Source of the DNA: Xenococcus sp. PCC 7305
Lineage (GTDB): Bacteria; Cyanobacteriota; Cyanobacteriia; Cyanobacteriales; Xenococcaceae
Length of the DNA: 45,835 nt
Direction: 5' to 3'
Assembly (NCBI RefSeq): GCF_000332055.1
Contig: NZ_ALVZ01000189.1
Span: 1-45,835, forward strand
Shown here: positions 16,867 to 26,788 of the stretch, piece by piece
How the letters are laid out: each line of letters opens with the position of its first letter
Numbering within the stretch: position 1 is the stretch's first letter
Translations under genes and position numbers: made by a program
Notes under the pieces: model-generated
What the model saw: only the letters and a program-made list of their open reading frames with translations
Databases searched by the model: none
Told to the model about the DNA's origin: nothing

Positions 16867-16996
16867 CACAAAAAGGCCCTTTTCCCTTACAAAAGTCAGC
16901 TCAATGGCGAATTTATAGAAAAGCTAAAGCTCAAGAGTGCCAAAGATGCCGTAAATTAAACTTGAAGGTGAATAAGATGCACAAGGCAAAAAATCT

Positions 16997-18592
16997 ATGG
17001 ATAATGCTCAACTTTGGGAACACTATCAAGACTGGCTATATTACAACGAAGAATTGGGATTCTATCTAGATGTCAGTCGGATGAGTTTTGATGATGCCTT
17101 TGTCAACAAAATGAAACCGAAGTTTGACAAGGCGTTTAAAGATCTAGAAGCTTTAGAAGGTGGTGCGATCGCAAATCCCGATGAACAGCGGATGGTGGGG
17201 CATTATTGGTTACGAGATCCTGACTTAGCTCCCACAGAGGAACTCAGACGAGATATTATCGAAACCCAAAATAAAATAATTGATTTTAAAGACAAGGTTC
17301 ACAGTGGCATTATCCATCCCCCCAGTGGCGGGAAATTTACTGATATTCTTTCGATCGGTATTGGGGGCTCTGCATTGGGGCCTCAATTTGTGGCTCAAGC
17401 TTTGGCTAAAGTAGATGCACCTCTTCAGATTCATTTTCTAGATAATACTGACCCTAAAGGAATTGACAGGGTAATTGAAGAAATTGGCGATCGCTTACCG
17501 ACTACTCTCGTCTCAGTAATTTCCAAATCAGGCGGCACTCCCGAAACTCGCAACGGGATGTTGGAAGTGAAAAAAGTTTATGAGGATCATGGTTTAGATT
17601 TTGCCGCCCATGCTTTTGCGATTACCGGTAAATCTAGTAAATTAGAGGCGATCGCAGAGAGAGAAGGTTGGCTGGCAACATTTCCCATGAGGGATTGGGT
17701 TGGCGGTCGCACTTCTGAATTGTCCGCCGTAGGGTTGGCCGCAGCAGCTCTCCAGGGAATTTATGTTCGAGGAATGCTTAAAGGAGCAAAAATGATGGAT
17801 GCTCTGACCCGTACACCCGATCTCAAAAATAATCCTGCTGCTTTGCTTGCTATGGCTTGGTATTGTTCTGGCAATGGTAAGGGTGACAAGGATATGGTTA
17901 TTTTGCCCTATAAAGATAGTTTGCTACTCTTTAGTCGCTATCTTCAACAGTTGATTATGGAGTCTTTAGGTAAAGAAAAAGACTTAGATGGCAATATTGT
18001 CAATCAAGGGATTGCTGTTTATGGAAATAAAGGTTCTACTGACCAACATGCCTATGTCCAACAATTAAGAGAAGGGGTAAATAATTTCTTCATCACTTTC
18101 ATTGAAGTCTTAGAAGATCGAGAAGGTGCGCCCGTAGAAGTTGAACCAGGTATCACTTCAGGGGACTATTTGCTTGGTTTTCTTTTAGGCACCCGTGAAG
18201 CATTAAATGAAAAACAACGAGACTCAGTTACAATTACTATCTCTCAAGTTAACGAGATTACTGTCGGAGCCATGATTGCACTTTACGAGAGAGCCGTTAG
18301 TCTCTATGCTTCTTTGGTTAATATCAATGCTTATCATCAACCAGGGGTTGAAGCTGGGAAAAAAGCAGCTGCCTCTGTTCTGCAATTGCAGACTCGGGTG
18401 ATTGAAGAACTCAGTCATACCGCATCTGGAATTTCGATCGCGGATTTGGCTCAAAAAGCGCAAGCGAGTAATGACATCGAAGTCATTTACAAAATCCTCC
18501 GTCATCTCCATGCAAATAAGCGCAATGTTTTGTTAGAAGGAGATTTTAGTAAACCTGATAGTCTCAAAGTTTCTTGGCAAAAAGAAAAGTAA
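16997..18592 (+). CDS. pgi: Glucose-6-phosphate isomerase
   Basis: This 531-residue cytoplasmic enzyme interconverts glucose 6-phosphate and fructose 6-phosphate, linking glycogen metabolism, the oxidative pentose phosphate route and the Calvin cycle. Family marks include [18 protein letters not shown] (about 115-132), the sugar-phosphate-binding [11 protein letters not shown] (about 175-186), and [18 protein letters not shown] starting at residue 233. [10 protein letters not shown] precedes the catalytic glutamate region. Its length matches cyanobacterial Pgi. The gene stands alone on the plus strand, and a GGATGAG heptamer array begins one base after the stop codon. Confidence 0.96.
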   Translation: MDNAQLWEHYQDWLYYNEELGFYLDVSRMSFDDAFVNKMKPKFDKAFKDLEALEGGAIANPDEQRMVGHYWLRDPDLAPTEELRRDIIETQNKIIDFKDKVHSGIIHPPSGGKFTDILSIGIGGSALGPQFVAQALAKVDAPLQIHFLDNTDPKGIDRVIEEIGDRLPTTLVSVISKSGGTPETRNGMLEVKKVYEDHGLDFAAHAFAITGKSSKLEAIAEREGWLATFPMRDWVGGRTSELSAVGLAAAALQGIYVRGMLKGAKMMDALTRTPDLKNNPAALLAMAWYCSGNGKGDKDMVILPYKDSLLLFSRYLQQLIMESLGKEKDLDGNIVNQGIAVYGNKGSTDQHAYVQQLREGVNNFFITFIEVLEDREGAPVEVEPGITSGDYLLGFLLGTREALNEKQRDSVTITISQVNEITVGAMIALYERAVSLYASLVNINAYHQPGVEAGKKAAASVLQLQTRVIEELSHTASGISIADLAQKAQASNDIEVIYKILRHLHANKRNVLLEGDFSKPDSLKVSWQKEK

Positions 18593-18593
18593 A

Positions 18594-18635
18594 GGATGAG
18601 GGATGAGGGATGAGGGCTGAGGGATGAGGGATGAG
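18594..18635 (+). repeat. Heptanucleotide array GGATGAG, 6 units
   Basis: Six 7-base units (five GGATGAG, one GGCTGAG) follow the pgi stop codon by one base. The plus strand contains successive GGG runs spaced by 4 bases, a G-quadruplex-capable pattern that would be present in the pgi mRNA 3' end. Confidence 0.85.
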
Positions 18636-18790
18636 GAAAAATTTCCGTGTCCTGACTCCTGATTTCCCAACTGCTCAAAAACATAAAAAAATTATTAAGA
18701 TAAGGTGTATGATGGCAAGGACATTGCTCGAAGTTCTATTGTTTGTGGGCTTTTAAGCAAAATCAAACTAAATCAGGTAAACCGTAGTTT

Positions 18791-19456
18791 ATGCCTTTAT
18801 TAATCCTGATTGCAGAAGATGATCCTGGAATTAGATTAGCAGTTCATGATTATTTGGAGATTTCTGGTTACTCGGTGGTTGCTGCCGAGGATGGAGAACA
18901 GGCATTATCTCTGTTAGAGAAATACCATCCTCATCTTGTGATATCTGATATTAATATGCCTAAACATAATGGTTATCAGTTGATTAAGCAAATTCGACAA
19001 CTTCCTCAATTTAGACTTTTACCCGTAATTTTTCTCACCGAATATGCCGATATAGAGCAACGCATCAAAGGTTATCAAGCGGGTTGTGATATTTATTTAC
19101 CCAAGCCTTTTGAGATGAATGAGTTGGGCGCGATCATTCGGAATCTGTTAGAGCGATCGCAAATTATTAGTCAAGAATTATTTTCTTCAATCCAAAAGCA
19201 ACAGTCTAAGCCTCAAACTATCATTCCAGAACTCAAAACAGACACTAGTCTCGCAGCAGATAAACTCAACTTAACCAATAGAGAGCAGGAAGTCCTGAAT
19301 CTATTAGCCCAAGGTTTTTCTAATATAGATATAGGAAAAGAACTTCATTTGTCTCATCGTACTATTGAAAAATATGTCAGTCGTTTGTTACGTAAAACTG
19401 ACACTAATAATCGAGCTGAATTGGTTAGATTAGCCTTAGAAAATCATCTTGTTTGA
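18791..19456 (+). CDS. rre1: NarL/FixJ-type response regulator Rre1 (Ycf29)
   Basis: This 221-residue response regulator has a receiver domain with the acidic triplet EDD (residues 9-11), the phospho-acceptor Asp53 in VISDINMP, a Thr/Ser-position residue in FLTEYAD, and Lys in YLPKPFE. A LuxR-type helix-turn-helix fills about 155-215 (LTNREQEVLNLLAQGFSNIDIGKEL, then LSHRTIEKYVSRLLRK). The N-terminal DYLEISGYSVV and CDIYLPKPFE segments match the Rre1/Ycf29 group conserved in cyanobacteria and red-algal plastids. In Synechocystis, Rre1 works with the kinase Hik2 and controls stress-responsive genes, including heat-shock and sigma-factor genes. No kinase gene is adjacent here, as is usual. Confidence 0.85.
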   Translation: MPLLILIAEDDPGIRLAVHDYLEISGYSVVAAEDGEQALSLLEKYHPHLVISDINMPKHNGYQLIKQIRQLPQFRLLPVIFLTEYADIEQRIKGYQAGCDIYLPKPFEMNELGAIIRNLLERSQIISQELFSSIQKQQSKPQTIIPELKTDTSLAADKLNLTNREQEVLNLLAQGFSNIDIGKELHLSHRTIEKYVSRLLRKTDTNNRAELVRLALENHLV

Positions 19457-19554
19457 CAATAGTTATCAGCTTTAAACTTGATAATTGTTCAAGTCCAAGA
19501 CTAATCTTTGTCGGAATAATCTTTGGAAAAGGTAGTGATCAGCCAGAGCTGAGT

Positions 19555-19560
19555 TATAAT
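19555..19560 (+). promoter_or_regulatory. Likely -10 element of typA
   Basis: A perfect TATAAT lies 56 bases upstream of the typA ATG. No good -35 hexamer is present at the usual distance, so only the -10 is called. Confidence 0.35.
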
Positions 19561-19615
19561 TGTTAAGAAATTTGTAGCAAACGAAACAAAACTAATCAGT
19601 CTTTAGACCAATCTT

Positions 19616-21406
19616 ATGTCTCTTCCTATTCGCAATCTGGCAATCATTGCCCATGTCGATCACGGCAAAACGACTCTAGTAGATGCACTTCTGAAACAAT
19701 CGGGTATTTTTCGTGAAGGAGAAGACGTACCAGATTGTGTCATGGACTCCAACGATCTAGAACGAGAACGGGGAATCACTATTCTCTCCAAAAATACCGC
19801 CGTTCGTTATCAAGATACTCTAATCAACATTGTTGATACTCCTGGCCACGCAGACTTTGGTGGAGAGGTAGAACGAGTATTGGGAATGGTAGATGGTTGT
19901 ATCCTCATCGTAGATGCCAATGAAGGCCCGATGCCTCAAACTCGTTTCGTCCTCAAAAAAGCTTTAGAAAAAGGGCTTCGTCCGATCGTGGTCGTTAATA
20001 AAATAGATCGTCCCCGTGCCGACCCTGATCAAGCGGTAGATAAAGTCTTTGATTTATTTGTCGAGTTGGGCGCAGATGATGACCAATGCGATTTTACAAC
20101 TCTTTATGCCTCAGGTTTAGCAGGCTTTGCCAAGGACGAAATAGATGGTGAAGAGGTCGATATGAAACCTCTGTTTGAGGCTATCATCCATCATGTTCCA
20201 CCACCGGCAGGAGACCCTGAAAAGCCTTTGCAATTGCAGGTAACAACTTTAGATTATTCTGATTATCTCGGTCGAATCATTATCGGCAGAGTCCATAATG
20301 GAGTAATTAAAGCAGGGCAACAAGTTGCTTTGATGAAAGAAGATGGCAAGATTGTCAAATCTAAAGTTTCTAAATTAATGGGATTCAACGGTTTGGCTCG
20401 AATTGACGTCCCAGAAGCTAGTGCGGGAAATATTGTTGCGGTTGCAGGGTTTGCTGATGCCAATATTGGGGAAACCTTGACTTCTCCTGAAGATCCTCAG
20501 GCTTTGCCTTTGATTAAAGTAGATGAACCTACTTTACAGATGACTTTCTCTGTCAACAATTCTCCTTTTGCGGGTCAAGAGGGGACTTATGTTACTTCTA
20601 GACAAATACGCGATCGCTTTAATCGGGAATTAGAAACCAATGTCGCTCTGCGAATTGAAGATGGAGACTCCACTGAAAAATTCTTGGTATCTGGAAGAGG
20701 GGAACTTCATTTAGGGATTCTCATTGAAACCATGCGACGCGAAGGTTATGAGTTCCAAGTATCTCAGCCTCAAGTAATTTACCGCGAAATTAACGGACAA
20801 CCCTGCGAACCTTATGAGTATTTGGTGCTAGATGTTCCTGAAGATGCGGTGGGTAGCTGCATCGAACGTTTAGGACAGCGGAAGGGAGAAATGAAAGATA
20901 TGCAAACTAGTGTCGGGCGCACTCAGTTAGAATTTGTTATTCCCGCACGAGGTTTAATTGGTTTCCGTGGTGAATTTATTCGCATCTCTCGTGGAGAAGG
21001 AATTATGAACCATAGCTTCCTAGAATATCGTCCTCTATGCGGCAATTTAGAAACTCGTTACAACGGTGTGATTATTGCTTTTGAGGAAGGAACGGCCACT
21101 TTCTACGCCTTGAAAAATGCTGAAGATCGCGGAGTATTCTTTATTACTCCTGGCACCAAAGTCTATAAAGGCATGATTGTGGGTGAACATAATCGGGCTC
21201 AGGATTTAGACCTTAATGTTTGTAAAGCAAAACAATTAACTAACCATCGGGCAGCTTCTGGAGATGAGTTGGTTCAGTTGCAAACTCCTGTGGAGATGAG
21301 TTTGGAAAGAGCTTTAGAATATATTGGCCCCGATGAATTAGTTGAAGTAACCCCTGAATCAATTCGCTTACGAAAAGTTAAAACTAAAAAGTTAGCGAAA
21401 AGATAA
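19616..21406 (+). CDS. typA: Ribosome-associated GTPase TypA/BipA
   Basis: This 596-residue translational GTPase has all G motifs: G1 [10 protein letters not shown] (about 11-20), the switch I part [15 protein letters not shown]3 [11 protein letters not shown] and G4 NKIDRP. After the GTPase come the EF-Tu-like domain II and EF-G-like domains III and V. The unique BipA C-terminal domain contains [23 protein letters not shown] and [15 protein letters not shown]. BipA binds the ribosome and supports assembly and stress adaptation. In cyanobacteria, as in E. coli, loss is expected to affect cold or stress growth. It ends in a terminator at 21456-21487. Length is typical. Confidence 0.97.
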   Translation: MSLPIRNLAIIAHVDHGKTTLVDALLKQSGIFREGEDVPDCVMDSNDLERERGITILSKNTAVRYQDTLINIVDTPGHADFGGEVERVLGMVDGCILIVDANEGPMPQTRFVLKKALEKGLRPIVVVNKIDRPRADPDQAVDKVFDLFVELGADDDQCDFTTLYASGLAGFAKDEIDGEEVDMKPLFEAIIHHVPPPAGDPEKPLQLQVTTLDYSDYLGRIIIGRVHNGVIKAGQQVALMKEDGKIVKSKVSKLMGFNGLARIDVPEASAGNIVAVAGFADANIGETLTSPEDPQALPLIKVDEPTLQMTFSVNNSPFAGQEGTYVTSRQIRDRFNRELETNVALRIEDGDSTEKFLVSGRGELHLGILIETMRREGYEFQVSQPQVIYREINGQPCEPYEYLVLDVPEDAVGSCIERLGQRKGEMKDMQTSVGRTQLEFVIPARGLIGFRGEFIRISRGEGIMNHSFLEYRPLCGNLETRYNGVIIAFEEGTATFYALKNAEDRGVFFITPGTKVYKGMIVGEHNRAQDLDLNVCKAKQLTNHRAASGDELVQLQTPVEMSLERALEYIGPDELVEVTPESIRLRKVKTKKLAKR

Positions 21407-21455
21407 TAAAAGATCTAAAATCGATGTGATCGAGAATCAATACTCAAGTCGGACT

Positions 21456-21487
21456 GTCGTTGTCTCATTAAGATAGCGACTTTTTTT
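21456..21487 (+). terminator. Rho-independent terminator after typA
   Basis: A 10-bp stem (21456-21465 with 21471-21480, two wobble pairs) closes a 5-base loop and is followed by seven T (21481-21487). It separates typA from rpsD. Confidence 0.75.
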
Positions 21488-21520
21488 GTCTTGTACTTTA
21501 TGAATCCAAACATTAGAAGG

Positions 21521-21526
21521 TATAAT
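21521..21526 (+). promoter_or_regulatory. Likely -10 element of rpsD
   Basis: A perfect TATAAT lies 51 bases before the rpsD start. A weak TTTATG at 21497-21502 lies 18 bases upstream as a possible -35. An AAGGAG ribosome-binding site follows at 21562-21567. Confidence 0.45.
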
Positions 21527-21577
21527 AAGAAATTTGGGACTATTTTGTAATTTTTAACATTAAGGAGCGTATTGTAG

Positions 21578-22186
21578 ATGTCTCGATATAGAGGTCCTCG
21601 TTTGAGGATTGTTCGTCGCTTAGGAGAATTACCAGGCTTAAGCAGAAAAAGTCCTCGCAAGGCTTATCCCCCAGGTCAACATGGTCAAAGCCGTAAAAAG
21701 CGTTCTGAGTACGGTATTCGTTTAGAAGAAAAACAGAAGCTTCGTTTTAACTATGGGGTTACTGAAAAGCAATTAGTGCGTTATGTCCGTAAAGCTCGTA
21801 GAGCTACAGGTTCCACTGGGCAAGCTATCCTAGAAATGCTAGAGATGCGTTTGGATAACACAGTATTTCGCATGGGTATGGCAGGAACAATTCCTGCGGC
21901 TCGTCAACTAGTTAATCATGGTCATATTACTGTTAACGGCAGAGTGGTAGATATTGCCAGCTATCAATGTCGTCCTGGAGATGTGATTACCGCCCGCGAT
22001 CGCGATCGCTCTCGCGGTTTGATTAAAACAAATATGGAATATCCTGGGTTAGCAAATCTTCCCAGTCATTTAGAATTTGACAAGGATACTTTGGTCGGCA
22101 AGGTTAACGGTATTATCGAACGAGAATGGATTGCGCTTCAAATCAACGAACTACTAGTGGTTGAGTATTACTCACGGATGGCTTAA
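21578..22186 (+). CDS. rpsD: 30S ribosomal protein S4
   Basis: This 202-residue protein begins [21 protein letters not shown], the cyanobacterial and plastid S4 start. It carries [10 protein letters not shown] and the S4 RNA-binding domain ([20 protein letters not shown], then [17 protein letters not shown]) at about 90-150. S4 is a primary 16S rRNA-binding protein that starts assembly of the small-subunit body. The gene is monocistronic here, as is common in cyanobacteria, with an AAGGAG site ten bases before the ATG. Confidence 0.97.
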   Translation: MSRYRGPRLRIVRRLGELPGLSRKSPRKAYPPGQHGQSRKKRSEYGIRLEEKQKLRFNYGVTEKQLVRYVRKARRATGSTGQAILEMLEMRLDNTVFRMGMAGTIPAARQLVNHGHITVNGRVVDIASYQCRPGDVITARDRDRSRGLIKTNMEYPGLANLPSHLEFDKDTLVGKVNGIIEREWIALQINELLVVEYYSRMA

Positions 22187-22188
22187 TT

Positions 22189-22216
22189 CAGTTAGCAGTT
22201 AACAGTTAACAGTTAT
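22189..22216 (+). repeat. Heptanucleotide array CAGTTAN, 4 units
   Basis: CAGTTAG, CAGTTAA, CAGTTAA and CAGTTAT follow the rpsD stop codon by two bases. It belongs to the same family as 7769-7796 and is close to the AACTGAT array at 37013-37061. Confidence 0.8.
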
Positions 22217-22311
22217 AGAATCTATTAATGTTTCGTTGGGTTGCGTAATTGTTAACTCAGCGGAACTTTGGTTTTTTAGTTGGATTTGTTAATGAGCTTG
22301 CTGATCAAATA

Positions 22312-23733
22312 ATGGATTTAGAATCAACCGTATTTGAGTCAAAACTTCTATTAGAAGCTCGCGCCTATCTAAAGCTAGCAGTCCCTTATACAATTACTCA
22401 ACTTTCCGAAGCTATCATCACTTTTGTTGATACAGTAATGATTGGTCTGCTAGGAAGTGAAGCGTTAGCCGCTGCGGCTTTGGGTGTGGTGAACTTTTTT
22501 ACCCTACTCTTTTTGAGTAAAGGTGTTCTCGAAACTGTGAGTGTCTTTGCTGCTGAAGCGTTTGGAGCCGAGAAACCAGAGCAAGTCAAGCGCATCACTA
22601 GTCAGGGAATCTGGCTAGGATTTGCGATCGCTGTCCCGATGATGCTTATTGTTTGGCATCTTGACGTAGTTTTATTGTTAATCGGTCAAGACGAAAGCCT
22701 TGTGTTACTAGCAAAGCCTTACCTGCAAGCAGTAGTTTGGAGTTTTCCTGCGGCCATGGGTTTTGTCGTCTTGGAAGAAGTGGGGGCTGCAATTGGTCGT
22801 CCTCAGTGGATGACAGGAATTGTGGTTGCAGGTGGTGTATTAAATGGGGTTGCTGATTATCTGTTGCTGTTTGGGAAATTTGGTTTACCTGCTCTTGGTT
22901 TGGCAGGAATTGGTTGGGCAACAACATTAGGCTATTGGTTTTGTTTTATTGCAGCAGCAGGATTATTTCTCTTTCACCCCAACTTTCGCAAATATAACTT
23001 TTTCCCCAGTCTTAATCAATTCGACAAGGCTTTGTTAGTTGAGATCTTGAAAACTGGTTGGCCTCTGGGTTTACAGTATGGAATCGAGATGGGTATGTTC
23101 TCCGTTACAGCTTTATTGATGGGCTATTTTGGAAGTGCTCTGCTGGCTGCTCACGAAATCACGATTACCACCTTGGAGCTTTCTATTACTGTACCTTTGG
23201 GATTCTCCTATGCCACTGCCATCAGAGTTGGGCAGCTAATAGGTCAAAAGGATTTTCGGGGTGTCAAAAGATCCGGGTTTGTTAGTGTATCCTTGGGGAT
23301 CATGGCCTCACTTCTGATTAGCCTGGTTTTTTGGCTGTTTCCCGACCAGATTGCTGCTCTCTATCTAGATATTAATAATCCCTCTAATATAGAGGAAATT
23401 GACGCCGCAATCTCTTTGATTCGCATCGCCGGAATTTTTCAACTAGTGTTTGGCATCCAAATGATTACTATGGGAGCCTTAGTGGGGTTAAAAGACACTC
23501 TCATTCCAACTTTGATCACCGTGGTATGTTACTGGGCTGTGGGGTTAGGAGGAGGTTATCTAATTGGATTCACTTTAGAGCAGGAAGGAGTAGGCCTATG
23601 GTGGGGTTTGACTTTGGGAATGACTTTGGCGGCGGTAATGTTGGTTTGGCGTTTTTTTCGTTTGATTTCTGCGGCCATTGATGAGCATGAAGCGCAAGAA
23701 TTACAATTGAAAGATAAAAGATTAGTTGCTTAG
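22312..23733 (+). CDS. MATE-family multidrug/organic cation efflux transporter
   Basis: From ATG 22312 the protein is 473 residues. An upstream TTG (22249) would add 21 residues with no support. It has about 12 hydrophobic segments in two similar halves. The N-half motif is AVPYTITQLSEAIITFVDTVMIGLLGSEALAAAALG and the C-half counterpart is GWPLGLQYGIEMGMFSVTALLMGYFGSALLAAHEI, the doubled pattern typical of MATE (NorM-like) antiporters. Such proteins export cationic toxins or metabolites in exchange for Na+ or H+. The substrate is not predictable. The gene follows rpsD by about 125 bases, separated by a heptamer array, and probably has its own promoter. Confidence 0.9.
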   Translation: MDLESTVFESKLLLEARAYLKLAVPYTITQLSEAIITFVDTVMIGLLGSEALAAAALGVVNFFTLLFLSKGVLETVSVFAAEAFGAEKPEQVKRITSQGIWLGFAIAVPMMLIVWHLDVVLLLIGQDESLVLLAKPYLQAVVWSFPAAMGFVVLEEVGAAIGRPQWMTGIVVAGGVLNGVADYLLLFGKFGLPALGLAGIGWATTLGYWFCFIAAAGLFLFHPNFRKYNFFPSLNQFDKALLVEILKTGWPLGLQYGIEMGMFSVTALLMGYFGSALLAAHEITITTLELSITVPLGFSYATAIRVGQLIGQKDFRGVKRSGFVSVSLGIMASLLISLVFWLFPDQIAALYLDINNPSNIEEIDAAISLIRIAGIFQLVFGIQMITMGALVGLKDTLIPTLITVVCYWAVGLGGGYLIGFTLEQEGVGLWWGLTLGMTLAAVMLVWRFFRLISAAIDEHEAQELQLKDKRLVA

Positions 23734-23792
23734 ACAGTGAAAAACAACGTTCTTTATGGATTCTCAGCAGCAAAAGATTACCCATTACCCAC

Positions 23793-24746
23793 TTAAACCA
23801 AACACAATTCCCCAATTACTTCCAAGCGCTTACAATTGCTAAGATTCATAAATTCTTCTACTAGTTTTTCTGCTATAGAAGGAGAAATCCAGCCCATTTG
23901 TCTAAGCAAATGAATAGCAACCGCATATTTTGCTCTTTTCGCTCCATCAGCAACTTTAATCGCTAAACCTTGGCCTTCTCCCACTCGACCAATGCATTGA
24001 ATCCCTTCGGCTCCAGATTTACTGACCAGTTTGCCTTCCGTGATCCTCATTAGTTCTGTATCAAAATGACCTTCTCCTGCAATCATTGTGGGATGACGGG
24101 TGACGGCTCGCACTATCCGCTCCAAATCCAAATTACTACCAGATGCCAATTGGGCATAAAGATAGGCCATTTGCTGTATTTGCATGAAATAAGTGGGTGC
24201 GCCACAATCATCACGGGCAGTGATCAGCTCATCCCCTGGCATGGCGAGAATTTCTGCTATTTTATTTAAAATCAATTTTTGTACGGGGTGAGCACGGTCT
24301 AAATAATCGTTTAAAGACCAATTTAGTTGGCGGCAAACGGCTAGCATGCCTGCATGTTTACCAGAACAGTTATGTTGGAGCACGCTTTCTCTGCCTTCAG
24401 GAATTGGACATTTTAAAGCATTTGCTTCAACGTCAATCCGCCACAAAATGTTGAACACCTGTCGCGAATGAGTAATCGTTCCGCGATGAGAACCACAAAT
24501 AATTGCGAGATCTTTGTCTGTTAGCCCGTATCTTTCTAAGGTCCCTGTAGTAGTTACGGCTAAGGCTTGAAAAGGTTTGAGGGCAGAACGGATAAAAGTC
24601 GCGGATTGAGGATCCCCTGCAACGAGAAGAGTTCGATTGCGATTATCACAAACGGTAGCTTCAACGTAATGTACTGATTCTCCAATACCCTCTCTAAGTA
24701 GATGAACTTCTATTTTTGGGGTTTGAGTTCTTTTTGCCCTAGACAC
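23793..24746 (-). CDS. Asparaginase family protein (COG4448 type)
   Basis: This 317-residue protein starts with GTG at 24746. No nearby in-frame ATG exists and the homologous region begins within the first 20 residues. Conserved blocks are FIRSALKPFQALAVT, IICGSHRGTITHSRQV, LQHNCSGKHAGMLAVCRQL, DDCGAPTYFM and GEGHFDTELM. These define the thermolabile/rhizobial-type asparaginase family that hydrolyses L-asparagine to aspartate and ammonia, distinct from the classical bacterial AnsA/AnsB fold. It is the last gene of a minus-strand cluster rsfS-ycf36-asparaginase with gaps of 16 and 49 bases. Confidence 0.88.
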   Translation of the reverse strand: MSRAKRTQTPKIEVHLLREGIGESVHYVEATVCDNRNRTLLVAGDPQSATFIRSALKPFQALAVTTTGTLERYGLTDKDLAIICGSHRGTITHSRQVFNILWRIDVEANALKCPIPEGRESVLQHNCSGKHAGMLAVCRQLNWSLNDYLDRAHPVQKLILNKIAEILAMPGDELITARDDCGAPTYFMQIQQMAYLYAQLASGSNLDLERIVRAVTRHPTMIAGEGHFDTELMRITEGKLVSKSGAEGIQCIGRVGEGQGLAIKVADGAKRAKYAVAIHLLRQMGWISPSIAEKLVEEFMNLSNCKRLEVIGELCLV

Positions 24747-24795
24747 GTAATTTCACTCCCAATTACAACCTAAATTTAAAACTATCTATTTGGTC

Positions 24796-25296
24796 TTACA
24801 AGATGAACCAGATTATACTGCCAACTATCCCCAAAATACCGATAAAAAGGAAAGTTTTCTGCAATCGTCCTAAAATCGGTTGAATTTCATAGGCTACTAT
24901 CAAGCGATCGCGATCCAGCATTGCCTGGGGTTTTTCCCAGATTTGCCCGTCATACCAGCCTGATTCTTCATAGGATATCTTGGCTTTATAGAGGCGATCG
25001 TATAAGTAAGACCATCCTAAATATAATCTTACTAAAAATAAAGTTGCGAGAAATCCTGAACCTGCTAAACCCGAAATCATAAATTTCAGGGGGTATTCTG
25101 TCGGAGGAAAACTAGCCGCTGCAATGGTCGCAGTAACGAGGAGCAATCCCCCAATTAGCCATAATATTTTTCTTATATAAGGCCAAGGTTCCAGTGTAAC
25201 CCAAGAGAAAAACCAGGATTCTTGCAACTGCTGATATTCGTATTGAGGTTGTTGTTCTAAAGGAACTGGGCAAAATTCAAGAGCCGACTGATTCAT
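24796..25296 (-). CDS. ycf36: CGLD27/Ycf36 family membrane protein
   Basis: This 166-residue protein starts MNQSALEFCPVPLEQQPQYEYQQL followed by SWFFSW. The CPVPxEQQPxxEYxxLxxSWFFxW signature is diagnostic for CGLD27/Ycf36, a family of cyanobacteria and plastids. Two membrane segments lie at about residues 42-62 and 72-92 and a third at the C-terminus (about 143-165). The family is conserved in the green lineage. Plant work links CGLD27 to iron homeostasis, but its molecular role is not settled. It lies between rsfS and the asparaginase gene with short gaps, so cotranscription is likely. Confidence 0.92.
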   Translation of the reverse strand: MNQSALEFCPVPLEQQPQYEYQQLQESWFFSWVTLEPWPYIRKILWLIGGLLLVTATIAAASFPPTEYPLKFMISGLAGSGFLATLFLVRLYLGWSYLYDRLYKAKISYEESGWYDGQIWEKPQAMLDRDRLIVAYEIQPILGRLQKTFLFIGILGIVGSIIWFIL

Positions 25297-25312
25297 TACT
25301 AAGAAAAAATTT

Positions 25313-25744
25313 TTAAATGTTTAAGGTTGATTCTACGCCATAATCAATTCTTTCTGCATGTCCCCAGAAAGCTTCTAAGTTATAGAATTCTCTTTCTTCT
25401 GCCAGAAAAACATGAACAATAACTTCACCATAATCGATTAAAACCCATCTGCCATCGGTTTTTCCTTCTACTCTAATGGGTTCTCTCTCAAAGTCGTCTG
25501 CAACTTTTTGCTCGATCGAATCACAGATTGCTCTTAATTGAGGCTTGGAAAATCCTGTAGCAACTACAAAATAATCTGCGAGATAGGAAACCTCTGACAC
25601 TTTCAGCAACACAATGTCCTGGGCTTTTTTGTCATCGGCAGCTCCGGCGATCGCGTAGGCCATAGATTCACTCAATATATCATCAGATAAACTTTTTTCT
25701 TCAATTGCAATATTGTTCGCTTGGTGTAATTCTGATTTGCTCAT
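25313..25744 (-). CDS. rsfS: Ribosomal silencing factor RsfS
   Basis: This 143-residue protein of the Iojap/RsfS family has KKAQDIVLLKVSEVSYLADYFVVATG (about 38-63), SKPQLRAICDSIEQKV, and the conserved WVLIDYGEVIVHVFLAEEREFYNLEAFWG (about 100-128). RsfS binds protein L14 on the 50S subunit and blocks subunit joining when nutrients are short. The first 35 residues (MSKSELHQANN onward) are a loosely conserved extension. It heads the minus-strand rsfS-ycf36-asparaginase cluster. A T/A-rich leader of about 60 bases precedes it. Confidence 0.95.
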   Translation of the reverse strand: MSKSELHQANNIAIEEKSLSDDILSESMAYAIAGAADDKKAQDIVLLKVSEVSYLADYFVVATGFSKPQLRAICDSIEQKVADDFEREPIRVEGKTDGRWVLIDYGEVIVHVFLAEEREFYNLEAFWGHAERIDYGVESTLNI

Positions 25745-25886
25745 TAAAAATTTTTAATTTTTTGTGTCGTGTGCTAAGTAGTTTCAGTTTGCTTTGTATA
25801 GTATTATTCTAATGAATTTGCCTGAACTCAAACCACTTTATGGGTCAAGACTAAATTATTTGTAATCTTCAAGACTTGGGAAAAAA

Positions 25887-25924
25887 GGTTTTAGGTTTTG
25901 GGTGTTAGGTTTTAGGTTTTAGGG
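25887..25924 (+). repeat. Heptanucleotide array GGTTTTA, 5 units
   Basis: Five 7-base units (GGTTTTA, GGTTTTG, GGTGTTA, GGTTTTA, GGTTTTA) lie in the divergent region between rsfS and the DsbA-like gene, 45 bases upstream of the latter's ATG. The array is the complementary form of the family at 2374-2404. Confidence 0.8.
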
Positions 25925-25968
25925 AAATCGCAATAATAGTTCGATTTGATTTAATTTTAAATATTTTT

Positions 25969-26709
25969 ATGAGTCAATTATGTTTTATTCCCTTGATTCT
26001 CAGCCTGTTCCTGGGTTCTATTACTTTGAGTGGTTTTTCTAGCTCTACGCCTATTAGTGCCTCACTAGAAGACCAGGTTCTCCAAATTATTCGTAATCAC
26101 CCAGAAGTCCTGATCGAGTCTGTGCAGTCATACCAGCAGCGCAAACAGCAAGAACGCCTGCAAGCCCAGCAGACATTTTTACAACAGATCAAGGCTGCTC
26201 CAGTATCGGTAATTGGCAATTCTCCCACCATTGGGGCCGCAGCTAACAAAATTGTTCTCCTAGAGTTCTCAGACTTTCAATGTCCCTTTTGTGCTCAGGC
26301 AGAACCCACAGTAGGGCAGTTTATCGCTAAACATCAGGATCAAGTCACCTTGGTATACAAGCATTTTCCTCTGAGTCAGATTCATCCTCAAGCAGAATCC
26401 TCGGCTCATGCTGCTTGGGCTGCTCAACAGCAAGATAAATTCTGGGAGTATCATAATGCTTTATTTGCCCAACAAAACCAATTAGGGGAAGCTTTATATT
26501 TGACAATTGCCGAAAATTTGAATTTGGATATTGACCAATTTAATCGCGATCGCAATAGTCCGGAAGCTAAAGCTGCAATCAATCAAGATCTCGAACTTGC
26601 TCAGAGAGTTGGCATTAGAGCAACACCTTTCTTTGCTCTAAATGGCGAGATTCTTTCTCTTCCTCTCAAAATATCGGCAATGGAAGACATACTTCTCAGC
26701 AATCAATGA
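25969..26709 (+). CDS. Exported DsbA-family thioredoxin-fold oxidoreductase
   Basis: This 246-residue protein has an N-terminal signal peptide (about 1-32, ending near PISAS) and a helical stretch (about 35-70, EDQVLQIIRNHPEVLIESVQ) typical of DsbA-like BdbD/DsbG-type proteins. A thioredoxin fold follows, with the active site Cys105-Pro-Phe-Cys108 in LEFSDFQCPFCAQAEP. The cis-proline loop (GIRATPFFALNG) lies near residues 213-224. It should act in the periplasm or thylakoid lumen in forming or exchanging protein disulfides. In many cyanobacteria a VKOR-type protein is the electron acceptor. None is seen here. It is transcribed alone and convergent with the permease gene. Confidence 0.9.
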   Translation: MSQLCFIPLILSLFLGSITLSGFSSSTPISASLEDQVLQIIRNHPEVLIESVQSYQQRKQQERLQAQQTFLQQIKAAPVSVIGNSPTIGAAANKIVLLEFSDFQCPFCAQAEPTVGQFIAKHQDQVTLVYKHFPLSQIHPQAESSAHAAWAAQQQDKFWEYHNALFAQQNQLGEALYLTIAENLNLDIDQFNRDRNSPEAKAAINQDLELAQRVGIRATPFFALNGEILSLPLKISAMEDILLSNQ

Positions 26710-26788
26710 ATAATGAATGATAAATAATAGTAGACGCGAGCGCAAATACAACACCTAGCCAAAAAGATTGAAACCCTTGTGAACGTGA